Below, piece by piece: positions 49,508 to 58,321 of a stretch of 64,000 nucleotides of DNA (position 1 is the stretch's first letter; every line of letters starts with the position of its first letter). The stretch comes from Guillardia theta CCMP2712. Lineage: Eukaryota > Cryptophyceae > Pyrenomonadales > Geminigeraceae. The position numbers and the translations under genes were made by a program. The stretch lies in NCBI RefSeq assembly GCF_000315625.1, contig NW_005434615.1, positions 320,991 to 384,990 on the forward strand, in the 5' to 3' direction. The notes beneath the pieces were generated by a model. That model worked only from the letters and a program-made list of their open reading frames with translations. It was not told the origin of the DNA and did not search any database.

Positions 49508-52500
49508 TCAAAAGCACGAAGAGATACCTGCATTGTCGTCATCGTGCTCGCATTTCTCCTCAGTCTGTCTCTCCCCCTTCACCCCGGCTCCAGATTCTCC
49601 CTCTGTTTGCAAGCTCGTCTCTCCCTCTGCTTCTTCAAGATGCTCCCAGGGCGTCTTGCTGATCTTCTTCTTCTCATCGACCGATTCAAACTGGTTTGCA
49701 AACGACAAGACATCCAGAAACGACAGCAGACCCTGCTCGACCCGATGGTTCACGATCATCACCATCCCTTCCTTGAGCGCTCGAGTGATGGCTCGGTACA
49801 GCAGCGATCGATGCAGGTTGAGGTCCGCGTCCCTCTCCTCCTCGTCCAGACCGACTGCGATCACAACCTTGCTCTCCATCCCGTCGAAGTTCTCGACCGT
49901 GTCAAAGATGATGCACTGGTCGTCACTCTCGTCCTCCCTGCCTCGAGTCGTCTTCCATGCATCCACCGCGGCAATCAGCTTGAAGCTCGAAGCTAAGGCA
50001 GAGTCCTTGTCGAGGTAGTCTTGCAGTAGTTGTTTCAAGTTGAGCTGGACAAGCCTCTCATGGACGAGTATCGCGATCTTCCTGTCCAGGTTCTCCGGGT
50101 ACTCCACCATCACCTCTCTCATTGCATCCACGATGCGAGGAGCGTACTCGCGTGCTTGGTTGTCACTGGAGCCCAGCGAGAAGATGTACGGCTTGACAGG
50201 TCGACCAGCAGCCTTGTGATGGCAAGACACCTCGTCGGCTGAGATCCCTTTCTGAAACAGCAACGACGCTGTCATCGTCCTGTTGCTGTTTCTCACGACT
50301 TCAGTCAGGTACACATCGTCAAGCCCTTGAGGATAGGAGATGTTTGTAACAACAGCTTGCGAGCTGTCTGACATCAGCATCATCCTCGCCTTGTCGTACC
50401 TCTTCAGCTCGATGTAGTCTCGCGCTTCTCGATCGCAGTACACATGATGCGCCTGGTCGATCACTACAAACTTGTACTTCGACTCATACTCATTCAAGAT
50501 CTCCACTTGCTTCTCCTGCCTCCTCAGCTCTCCTCCCTCCTCCGTCATCCAGAACGGACCGTCCCATCCTCCCTCCCTGCGGAAGGAGAAGAAGATCCGA
50601 CCGAACACACCTTCATCCACCAGCTTCCACCTCGCCATCAAGCCCGCCCAGTGCGCGATGAAGAAGACGAAGGCTTCCGAGCGGAGGAGGAAGAGGACGG
50701 AGCAGCCCCTGTCCTTCTCCAGCTCTCTCAGCATCATGTGAAGCGCCATGAACGTCTTCCCCGTCCCTGCTGGACCTCGCAGGTGGACTCCTCGCCTCCT
50801 CTCTATCGCCTCCTCGCACAGCTTGGCCTTCTCCTTCTGATGAGCGGTCAGCATGCTCCTCCCGTCTTCCTCCAGCAGCCCCCCGGCTCTCCTCGCAGGC
50901 CCCATGAAGAGCAGCAGGCGACCGGGAAGACGAGAAAGCACGCGGAGGTTCGACCGGATCTCGCGCAGACGCTGAGACGAGATCTTCTGGAGTGCGAAGG
51001 GCTCGGAGGAGCTGGAGGCAAGCAAGGAGAAGCCTTGGAACAGAGAGGGTAGGCTCGACACGGGCTTGCCCTCCCTCGTCATCTCCGCCGTCTTCTCTCG
51101 CTTGTACGTCTCGAGGTACTCGAACAAGATGAGCGAAGCAATCTTCTCCATTCTCATGTAGCAGACATAGCTTCCAGTCTCGATCACGTTGGTGATGATC
51201 TCGATCGCCTCGGCTTGGGACCATAGAAACTTGTTCATTCTCGCCAAGATCTTCCCCACGTCTTCCTTGTTTACATCCCAATCTTTCATCACACGCCGAT
51301 GCCACGCTCGTCTGCAAGACTCTTTGTCTGGAAGACAAGCACTGACAAGCTCGTCCGTCAAGAAGACCACTGACGCAAACCTCTTCTTGCAGCCCAAATC
51401 CGCTAGCCTTTCTCTATTCCAGTACCTGTATTCCACATCTCCGTGCTCAAGTATCGTACCCAGCGTTTGCAGCAGCTTGTCTTGCGATGCAGACTGAGCG
51501 ATGCAGCTATCCCACTTCTCCCTCCATTCCTCCCCCATTCTTGCGTCCTTCATCACCTTCAGCCACAGCAGCATGCACATCGTCCATTGCCCGCCACCTC
51601 CCCCACTCCCCCCCTCAGTCTCCATGACCTGCCTGCTGTCGTTGATGGTGATCTGAGGACTCCCTGAGAACCTGCCGAAGCCTTGCAGGAAACATGTCAT
51701 GTGGATCTCGAAGTCTTCTTTGTTGCCTTCGTTCCTCGCGATGACTAGCTCGCTCTGGCATGCTTCGTCCTCAGAGTCGCTTCTATCACTCACATCCGAT
51801 TCAGATATCGTGTCCGCTTCAGACAGATCGCTAGGAGAGCAAAGCTGTGCCGTGCGATCTGACAGCTCCCGCACTTTCTCCCTGACCACTCTCCAGAATT
51901 TCTTTTGCTGATGAGGGAGCAGTCGTGTCTCCGTCAGCACGTGAAGCGACTCTTCCGTCAGATCTTGGAGATCTTCTAGCTTCCAGTCTTCGATGTAGAG
52001 CTCTTCGCAGAGTCGTCGAGCAATCTTGGTAAACCCCTGCTCCTTGAAGAACCGCACCATCTCCGTATCTTCCGCTTTCTCTCTCCTAAGACAGAAAGCT
52101 GAAGCATCCCGACGACCATACAGCCTGTACCCCGATGAGCATCCTTCCGCCTGTTTCCAGGAGTTCAGCAAGGATTGTCCTTGGAAGAGTTTGCCATACA
52201 ATGTTTGTGCAAAGCTGATGGCAAACTGGTCAATTAGGTCTCCTTTGTGTCCAATGGCAAAGTCGACGACCTTCGCCAGCTTTCTCGCATGCTCGTCCGA
52301 GTAGCATGCGTTGAGCACCACAAGCTGCACCTCAGCTGCTCCTGACCTCCTCGCCTCCTCGTTGTGAGCTTGCAGAGCGTTCATGATGGTTTCAGGCACG
52401 ATATTCTGTCGGAAGAGCTTGATCGCTTCTGGATCTGAGTGACAGCTGAAGTGAAGAATCAGAGGCTGGCGCTTGATTTCCTTCATAACATCTCCCCATG

Positions 52501-53524
52501 TCGAGGAGTAAGTCCTTGACAGGTTGTTGGCATCCGTAGCGCTCAGAATGTCATGGATGGAGTTGTACTCATCTTTGAGGTTCAAGCCGGGATCGTTTGG
52601 CCCGGCATGGACGTCTACGGGTACGAAGAGGAGCCGGTGGGGGTAGGGAGGAGTGTCAGGCTTGGGGTAGTCGGGCCAGTGGACCTCGTCGTCTCTCCCT
52701 CCTCCATCTTTGCCCTTGGGTACCTCGGATATGGCAGCATTTGTCTCGATCTTACACTCAGGTGGGAAATACAATTCCAACTCCTGAATCGTCTCCCGAC
52801 TCCCGCGAATCCTCTTGTTCGTTTGAGACATGGATTGGGCCTCTAGGATTGGCACATTCCTAAAAATATTGTCTTGTGCCAACGCGAGAAGTTTTCTGAT
52901 CCGCTCATAGATTAGCTTGGATTTAGGTTTATAGGCATCAGCTCTTGGAATTTGAGATGGATTTGACCATTTCCACTTGATATCGTCTTGGACACGAAGA
53001 CCTTCATTGAAATAGTATGACTTCCAGCTTTGTTTGAGTTGTTCGTTGTAAGGAACAAGAGTCTCACCAGACTTCATTTGCCGCCATCCTCCTGTAGACT
53101 TCTCGAACAATGCAAGCCGCATGTTCACCGAAGTGAGCTCAGCTGCTCGTTCTTTAGCCGGAATTGGTAGTCTTTGAGACCATCTCATGAAGGTGTGTCC
53201 ATGTAAGACAAATCGCTTGTCCAAATCCCCATTGATCTTGAAAAACCATGCTCTTTCGAGTAATCCATCATCCAACCTCAAACCATTTTTTCCTGACATG
53301 TCTCGAAATGGAAAATCGACGACAACAGTAGCTGAAATGTTGGTTTTATGCTGATCAGAATCAATGAGGTCACAAATTTCCTCCCATCTGGCATCTATTT
53401 CTTTCTTGTCAATATGCGTTGAGCCGCGACGGTGAAGATGATTGGCGTCATCTTCGTCTTCTGAATCGACGCCTCCATCAACGAACAGCAAGGAAATCTC
53501 ATCCTGAAATCGATCCAGGGACAT
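49508..53524 (-). CDS. CHAT protease, SAM domain and superfamily 1 helicase fusion, single exon
   Basis: An uninterrupted 1,338-codon frame from ATG 53524. Residues 1-250 hold an unassigned domain (VVDFPFRD, FVLHGHTFMRW), also found in the degenerate copy at 47840-48340. Residues about 295-480 form a CHAT-type caspase/separase fold with HFSCH, whose His362 (52439-52441), together with Cys407 in VLNACYS (52304-52306), would be the catalytic dyad. Residues 488-552 form a SAM domain (FFKEQGFTKIARRL...LHVLTETRLLPHQQ). Residues 900-1270 are an SF1 helicase: Walker A GPAGTGKT (917-924), Walker B VVIDQAHH (DQAH, not DEAH), motif III SDSSQ, motif IV VVRNSNRT, motif V-like ENFDGMESKVV, motif VI LYRAITRA. 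The linker 550-880 is helical. Nucleic-acid or ATP sensing coupled to proteolysis is inferred from parts known in immune proteins. Lack of introns is unusual for this locus and might point to recent gain by transfer or retroposition. Confidence 0.85.
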   Translation of the reverse strand: MSLDRFQDEISLLFVDGGVDSEDEDDANHLHRRGSTHIDKKEIDARWEEICDLIDSDQHKTNISATVVVDFPFRDMSGKNGLRLDDGLLERAWFFKINGDLDKRFVLHGHTFMRWSQRLPIPAKERAAELTSVNMRLALFEKSTGGWRQMKSGETLVPYNEQLKQSWKSYYFNEGLRVQDDIKWKWSNPSQIPRADAYKPKSKLIYERIRKLLALAQDNIFRNVPILEAQSMSQTNKRIRGSRETIQELELYFPPECKIETNAAISEVPKGKDGGGRDDEVHWPDYPKPDTPPYPHRLLFVPVDVHAGPNDPGLNLKDEYNSIHDILSATDANNLSRTYSSTWGDVMKEIKRQPLILHFSCHSDPEAIKLFRQNIVPETIMNALQAHNEEARRSGAAEVQLVVLNACYSDEHARKLAKVVDFAIGHKGDLIDQFAISFAQTLYGKLFQGQSLLNSWKQAEGCSSGYRLYGRRDASAFCLRREKAEDTEMVRFFKEQGFTKIARRLCEELYIEDWKLEDLQDLTEESLHVLTETRLLPHQQKKFWRVVREKVRELSDRTAQLCSPSDLSEADTISESDVSDRSDSEDEACQSELVIARNEGNKEDFEIHMTCFLQGFGRFSGSPQITINDSRQVMETEGGSGGGGGQWTMCMLLWLKVMKDARMGEEWREKWDSCIAQSASQDKLLQTLGTILEHGDVEYRYWNRERLADLGCKKRFASVVFLTDELVSACLPDKESCRRAWHRRVMKDWDVNKEDVGKILARMNKFLWSQAEAIEIITNVIETGSYVCYMRMEKIASLILFEYLETYKREKTAEMTREGKPVSSLPSLFQGFSLLASSSSEPFALQKISSQRLREIRSNLRVLSRLPGRLLLFMGPARRAGGLLEEDGRSMLTAHQKEKAKLCEEAIERRRGVHLRGPAGTGKTFMALHMMLRELEKDRGCSVLFLLRSEAFVFFIAHWAGLMARWKLVDEGVFGRIFFSFRREGGWDGPFWMTEEGGELRRQEKQVEILNEYESKYKFVVIDQAHHVYCDREARDYIELKRYDKARMMLMSDSSQAVVTNISYPQGLDDVYLTEVVRNSNRTMTASLLFQKGISADEVSCHHKAAGRPVKPYIFSLGSSDNQAREYAPRIVDAMREVMVEYPENLDRKIAILVHERLVQLNLKQLLQDYLDKDSALASSFKLIAAVDAWKTTRGREDESDDQCIIFDTVENFDGMESKVVIAVGLDEEERDADLNLHRSLLYRAITRALKEGMVMIVNHRVEQGLLSFLDVLSFANQFESVDEKKKISKTPWEHLEEAEGETSLQTEGESGAGVKGERQTEEKCEHDDDNAGISSCF

Positions 53525-54275
53525 AGCGGCTGGCTACGAATGATGCCTCCTCGCACTCCCAGCACTGAGATAAACAAAGCAAGAGAACAAGCGATATCCT
53601 GTACTAGTGTAGCTGGGAAAGGGGAAACAGTACCCCCACAGCAGGGAGAATGAGGAGGAGGTATGTTCGTTAGCCAGCGGGCACAATCTTCTATCTCCGT
53701 CAGGAGGAGGGAAAGGAGGACATGGATAGATGGAGGGAGAGGAGGACAAGGAGGAAGGAGGAAAGAGAAACAGGAGGTACAAGGTGGAAGGAGCAGGAGC
53801 AGGAGAAGGTGCAGCAGGAGGCCTGATTTTCAGTCAGCGAGCATCTCCAGCTCTAGACTAGCTGAGAAGAAGAGCAGGGCAGCTGAAGTCACAGTGTGGC
53901 AGCTGAAGTCACAGTGTACATGTCTGACGGATCTTCTCCTGCTGACATGCCTGTAGGGGCCTGAGGAAGAGGAGGTAGGAGGAGGAGAGGACTCTTCGCC
54001 ATTCCCAGCAGGTCAGTGCTGAATCTTGTTGTTGAATACTCACCTTAAAATTTCAATGATCAATTTGTTATTTGAAGTCATTTTGGTCTTACGTAAGTTT
54101 CAAATCACAAAAGCGACATTTCAATATTTACTGGTTCATTTCAAATATCTTTTTGAATCGAAGCCTCGCCGCCGGGACGAGTCCCGGGCCGGCCCGGGGC
54201 CCGGCGTCCGATCCGCTGGAGTGACTCTGAGCAGTGCCACTGAGTACTGGCCCGGGGCAGCCGTATTAGGCTGCT
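53525..54275. other. Divergent intergenic region
   Basis: The space between the CHAT gene start and the SANT-like gene. It holds a purine-rich stretch (53700-53830), a tandem 20-bp duplication (53878-53917), an AT-rich stretch (54020-54150) and the start of a GC-rich island (54165 onward). No gene is seen. Confidence 0.4.
53878..53917 (+). repeat. Tandem 20-bp duplication
   Basis: Two perfect head-to-tail copies of GGCAGCTGAAGTCACAGTGT. It contains the palindrome CAGCTG. Possible regulatory element; function unknown. Confidence 0.9.
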
Positions 54276-54419
54276 ATGTCCGACCCCGCCGCCGCGACCG
54301 TGAGTCCGATCCGGGACTCCGGGACGGCCGCGCCCCCGGCGGCGCCGGCCGCCGTCACGGCCGGGCCCGCGCCGCCGCCAGTGCTGCCAGCCCGGCGCTC
54401 CGGTGGGCCCCCGTTCGCT

Positions 54420-55417
54420 ATGGAAGGTTACGACGGTTACAAAGCATTCCTGGAGGACGAAGATGGCGGAGTCAAGCGCGTGGAGCGAGGTGGGGACGAG
54501 GAGCCGACAGTGGTGAGGAGCGATGCGACCATGAGGAGCGAAGCAAGCCTGAAGCATCTGTGAGCCTCCTCTCGACACCCTAAGAGGACAGCCATGGCTC
54601 TCCAGAGATGATGCCGTGCTAAGCGTTCTGCGCTCGAGTGTGATACCACGCGATCCCACGAGCGAGGAACGTGGTGAGGGAGATGGTCTTCGATACAGAA
54701 TGCATGCTGACTGACCCCGTGTCTATGACTGAGCGATATGAGAGACAGAGGGAGGAGTCTAGAAGGCAGCGCCACGTGCATATCGACAAGAGGTTCGACA
54801 AGCTTGAAGAGAAGGAAACTGTAGGGGCCGCCTGCAGGGTGTGCGAAGCTGCCATTCACGTCAGCGAGAGGGAAGCGATGACAGCCCTTGACGAGAACGG
54901 AGGGGACGAGGCGAAAGCGATCGAAGACCTGATGGATTACGAATACTTGCAGCGGATCAGGAAGAAAGTCTGTGAGGGGGCCAAGGTAGAAACGGGCAAG
55001 CCGATCTCGCCCAAGGATCGAAAGCTCAACGGCAGGGCTTCAAGGAAAGCATCTGACAAGTGCGTACCTCAACGTGAATGTCCTCCTCTCCCTCCACTGG
55101 ATGCGGTGGATACCACAGGATGGAGCGCAGAGCGGTTGACTGCGTACGGGAGGGTACAGGAGCTGCCCAACCTCTACTTGTACTCGTATCCTGCTCCTGG
55201 CAAGACTCAGCGACACGGAGCATGGTCTCCTCAAGAGCATGAGCGCTTCATGATGCAGTCAGAAGCCTTCGGGGGTTGGGATAAACTCAACAGCCCGCAA
55301 ACACAGTGGGGTATCTTTGCCTTGGGGGTGGAGAGCAGGGTTGGGTATCAGTGCAGCAACTATTACATCTACTTGAACAAGCGAAGGGGAGAGAGGAAGC
55401 GACGCGATACAGCATGA
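54420..55417 (+). CDS. SANT/Myb-like domain protein, function unknown
   Basis: The 3' exon is open to a TGA at 55415-55417 and clearly coding: an Arg/Glu-rich helix (ERYERQREESRRQRHVHIDKRF), a short Cys pair (ACRVCEAAI), a UBA-like helix pair (AMTALDENGGDEAKAIEDLMDYEYL), and near the end GAWSPQEHERFMMQSEAFGGW followed by WGIFALGVESRVGYQCSNYYIYL. The last part has the SANT/Myb spacing of Trp, acidic helix, Trp and a QC-x-Y recognition helix. The 5' part is uncertain: ATG 54420 (MEGYDGYKAFLEDEDGG) and an exon containing DDAVLSVLRSSVIPRD can be joined by splicing, or translation may begin at ATG 54683. A further upstream ATG (54276) adds an Ala/Pro-rich stretch from the GC island. A nuclear, DNA- or chromatin-related role is suggested by the SANT fold only. 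Confidence 0.55.
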
Positions 55418-55606
55418 TCACCTTGTAATTGTGATGTACGTGTGTGCAACCAGCCAGGGGTGAACCCGTCACCAAAAGTTCAAGATCTTTCAGTTTATAA
55501 ATAAAGATAAAATAACGCTTCCAAGAAAATTTCAATCTACAACAGAGCTTTCCTCTAATCAGTGCATCCTGCCCCTCTCCTCCGTTCTGTCTCTCGCCCC
55601 CGATCC

Positions 55607-57325
55607 TCAGAAGACATCAACGTCATCCCAGCCTCCCGCGTTCTCATGGCAAGTGTTCATCGGAGTGGAGATGCCCCGTGACGGCGTGCAGGCGAAGTTC
55701 TTTGACGGAGTTCCGATGGCGCGAGCAGGGGTGGGCGGCATGCCGGAGAGGCTCTGGCGGTGGTCGATGGAAGACATCCTCAGGTCCAGCGAGAAGACTT
55801 TCTGCTCCAGAGTCTCAAGCCGCTCCCTTGCCTGCTCGCTGAACCCGGATACCATCTCGATCAGCTGGGTCTGCTGCTGGGTGATGCGATCGAAGTGCAC
55901 CAGCAACTGGTCCCATGCCTCCTTGGACGGGACGTACCCCTGCGCTGGCGCCGCGCTTCCCCACGTCGCGCTCAGCACGTTGGCAGGCTTGGCACGCGTG
56001 TTCTGCTCCATGCTCATGTCGGGCTTGCTGAGCTCGGCCTTGATGGAAGAAGCCTGAATGCTCTGGAGAGGGGTCCTGCTGGAGCGGCTCAGAGACAAGT
56101 CTTCCATGCTGGCCTGAGGGAAGGGATCCTGATTCTCCAGATCGTCTGCCTCGGCTACATCCCAATCGTCATCCTTCTTGCTCCCTCCTCCATCTCTGGA
56201 CAGGCCCTCGATCTTGGAGATTTGCTGCAGAGCCTGGGCGGCGACTTCTCGAACTGGCGGCTGCCTGTCGTACCTGCACTTGTCGAGGAGCTCAAAGATG
56301 CTGTTCTTGTAGTCCATGATCTGTGCTGGCTCGTACCTCGTGAACATGGCTTCCAGCGTCTCGATCGCAGATTTCCTCGTGTTCCAGTCCTGCGAGCTGC
56401 AGGAGGCTCGAATCCTTGCGAAGTACAGGGGCATGAACGGGAGGAGGCCGTCGGGGCAGACCTCGATCAGGTTGGCGATGGCGATCAGCAGCTGCGGCTT
56501 GCCTTGGAACTGGTTGTTGTCCATCAGAGCTAGGATCCTCTTCGACAGCTTCTCGAGGTGGGGGTGAAGCTGGCTCCCGCAGTTGAAGATGACGTGGGCA
56601 AAGGCAAGCGAACAGCCCTGCTGGGCGTTGGGGTCGGCAGACTCGAGCGACTGGAGGATGGGGCGGAAGAAGAGCCCGAGGGTGGGAGCGTCGTTCATGG
56701 TGGAGCTGTCCATGTCCATGGTCTCCTCCAGCTTCCTCTCGAACGGTTCGCTGGAATTGAGCAGCCGGGAGAGTTCGCCGACGGTTTCAGCACAAGCTTC
56801 CCGCACGTTTGCATCCGTGTCCCTCATCTTCTTGCACAGGAAGGAGACGATTCTGCCGAGGCTTCCCTGGATCATGTTGAAGTGAAGCTTGGCGACCGTG
56901 GCAAAGAGGCGAGCTCCTTGAGCACGAGCCCAGGCACTCTTGCCGCCGTCAAACTCGAAGAGGAGCGACAGGATGGAGCTCACGAACTCAGGCTTGAGAT
57001 CGTCACAGATCTTGTGGAACTCAGCAAGACCGTTGCTCTGTGTGTCTCTATCCACCAGCTTCGACAGAGCCTTCCCTGCTTTGAGCTTCAACTCCTGCTT
57101 CATGGATTCCAGCATCGCCTTTTTCTTGGCGTCCCCTGCCGCTCTTCCTCGTGGTGTGACACCCTCTGTCATGTCAAACTCCATCTTCCAATTTCCTTTT
57201 TCCGACATCTCGGAATATCGACGTGCGGCCAGATGTCCTGCATATTTCATCATGAGAAACACTGACAAATTTCTGTTCGAAAAACCAAATACATGCCTGA
57301 CACTTCCTGTCTTGTCAACCTTCAT
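55607..57325 (-). CDS. TORTIFOLIA1/SPIRAL2-type microtubule-associated HEAT-repeat protein
   Basis: A single uninterrupted exon. The core starts with KQELKLKAGKALSKLVDRDTQSNGLAEFHKICDDL, matching the start of plant TORTIFOLIA1 proteins (LADRDTQ signature). HEAT repeats follow with the typical helix pairs: ARLFATVAKLHFNMIQGSLG, MRDTDANVREACAETVGEL, PQLLIAIANLIEV, DWNTRKSAIETLEAMF and QPPVREVAAQALQQI. A disordered Ser-rich linker leads to a C-terminal coiled coil (QLLVHFDRITQQQTQLIEM, ERLETLEQKVFSLDLRM), then a Pro/Thr tail ending WDDVDVF. Plant relatives bind cortical microtubules and control their dynamics. ATG 57325 is the first start; ATG at about 57211 (MSEKGNW) may be the real one, because the stretch before it has no family counterpart. 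Confidence 0.82.
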   Translation of the reverse strand: MKVDKTGSVRHVFGFSNRNLSVFLMMKYAGHLAARRYSEMSEKGNWKMEFDMTEGVTPRGRAAGDAKKKAMLESMKQELKLKAGKALSKLVDRDTQSNGLAEFHKICDDLKPEFVSSILSLLFEFDGGKSAWARAQGARLFATVAKLHFNMIQGSLGRIVSFLCKKMRDTDANVREACAETVGELSRLLNSSEPFERKLEETMDMDSSTMNDAPTLGLFFRPILQSLESADPNAQQGCSLAFAHVIFNCGSQLHPHLEKLSKRILALMDNNQFQGKPQLLIAIANLIEVCPDGLLPFMPLYFARIRASCSSQDWNTRKSAIETLEAMFTRYEPAQIMDYKNSIFELLDKCRYDRQPPVREVAAQALQQISKIEGLSRDGGGSKKDDDWDVAEADDLENQDPFPQASMEDLSLSRSSRTPLQSIQASSIKAELSKPDMSMEQNTRAKPANVLSATWGSAAPAQGYVPSKEAWDQLLVHFDRITQQQTQLIEMVSGFSEQARERLETLEQKVFSLDLRMSSIDHRQSLSGMPPTPARAIGTPSKNFACTPSRGISTPMNTCHENAGGWDDVDVF

Positions 57326-57346
57326 GATCTTTGCTAGAGCATACAC

Positions 57347-57812
57347 ATCACTACTCTAACATCTTCTGATCTTGATGTTTCTTGATTGAATATCCACTTT
57401 TCGCTTCAACATTTCTCCTCCTGCAGCTTTCACTTACCATCGCAGATCCCCTTGCTATATGTACGTCGTCCTATCACTGCTCTCCTTCTTGGTCTTTGGA
57501 CTCTGCTACACTCTCCTTCACTTCTCCTCTCATTCTCTCTAGTCCTCGCTCTTCTTGGTTGTCTGATCTCCTCTGGACTTCCCTCTCTTCTCCTCTCCCG
57601 GCTCTCCTTGTGTTCCCCCCCTCAAGCATTTTCAAGTTTTTGAAATCCTTCCGTTTGAAATTCGCTGGTACCCCGTTACTGGTCTCACCCCCACCCCCCA
57701 CATGACTTAAGGACCCCGTAATATAAAATGAAGCACCCGTATGAAGAAGCACCCGTATGTCGTATGAAGTACCCTACCCCGTATAAACCCTAGCTTGTGG
57801 ATTGATACCGCC
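57347..57812. promoter_or_regulatory. Divergent intergenic region with TACCCC motifs and AAACCCTAG box
   Basis: Pyrimidine-rich plus strand. TACCCC occurs at about 57670 and twice near 57767-57778. A near-duplicate GAAGCACCCGTATG(AA) occurs at about 57729 and 57743. AAACCCTAG, similar to the plant telo-box, ends about 20 bp before the putative start at 57813. Regulatory role inferred from position. Confidence 0.35.
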
Positions 57813-58026
57813 ATGATGAGCAGCAGCAGCAGCAGCAGCAAGAGAAGGAGAATGTCCGGCAGGGATGATGATGAAGATGCAAGTGGAGATGAAGTGGTGG
57901 TAGAAGTAATGTTTTGATTAGATTGATAAGCAGCGATTTGAAGTATCCAAAGCGTTTGTCATGGATAGAGATAATGATGAACTGTGTGTCAAGGAGGATA
58001 ACAATATGATGATATTGCAAGGTTGA
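57813..58026 (+). CDS. Possible small gene with poly-Ser and acidic N-terminus
   Basis: ATG 57813 opens MMSSSSSSKRRRMSGRDDDEDASGDE, a nuclear-looking basic/acidic start. If a 40-nt GT-AG intron (about 57894-57933) is removed, the frame continues RFEVSKAFVMDRDNDELCVKED to a TGA near 58026. Nothing recognisable follows. More exons may exist up to 58320, where the convergent SDA1 gene ends. The AGC triplets encode the Ser run. Confidence 0.3.
57820..57840 (+). repeat. AGC triplet run
   Basis: Six or seven AGC/GCA triplets that would code for Ser in the putative gene at 57813. Confidence 0.7.
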
Positions 58027-58321
58027 GGATGAAAGGAGGTATGGAACTCAAGATGTGCTGTATTCAGCGATTCACAGTGCTATGAGTCTAATGTAGCCTG
58101 AAAAATTATCTCGATTAACGCAATTTAGCTGCAACAAGATGGAAGCAATTCGGCATATGCCCTTGTAAGATACATCAATACCTGCGACCGTGATCAAACT
58201 TGACGATGGAATTTGTGAGAATGAGTAACACAGGTTTGACCCGAGCAAGTCAGTGTCATGATTTGCAGGTTGTACAGTAAAGAGAGAGTTGAGAACATGA
58301 AAGAAGTTTGGTTGTTTCTTT

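Noticed and set aside
54276-54419. Ala/Pro-rich N-terminal extension of the SANT-like protein
   Set aside because: It coincides with the GC-rich island and has no domain; ATG 54420 or 54683 is more plausible.
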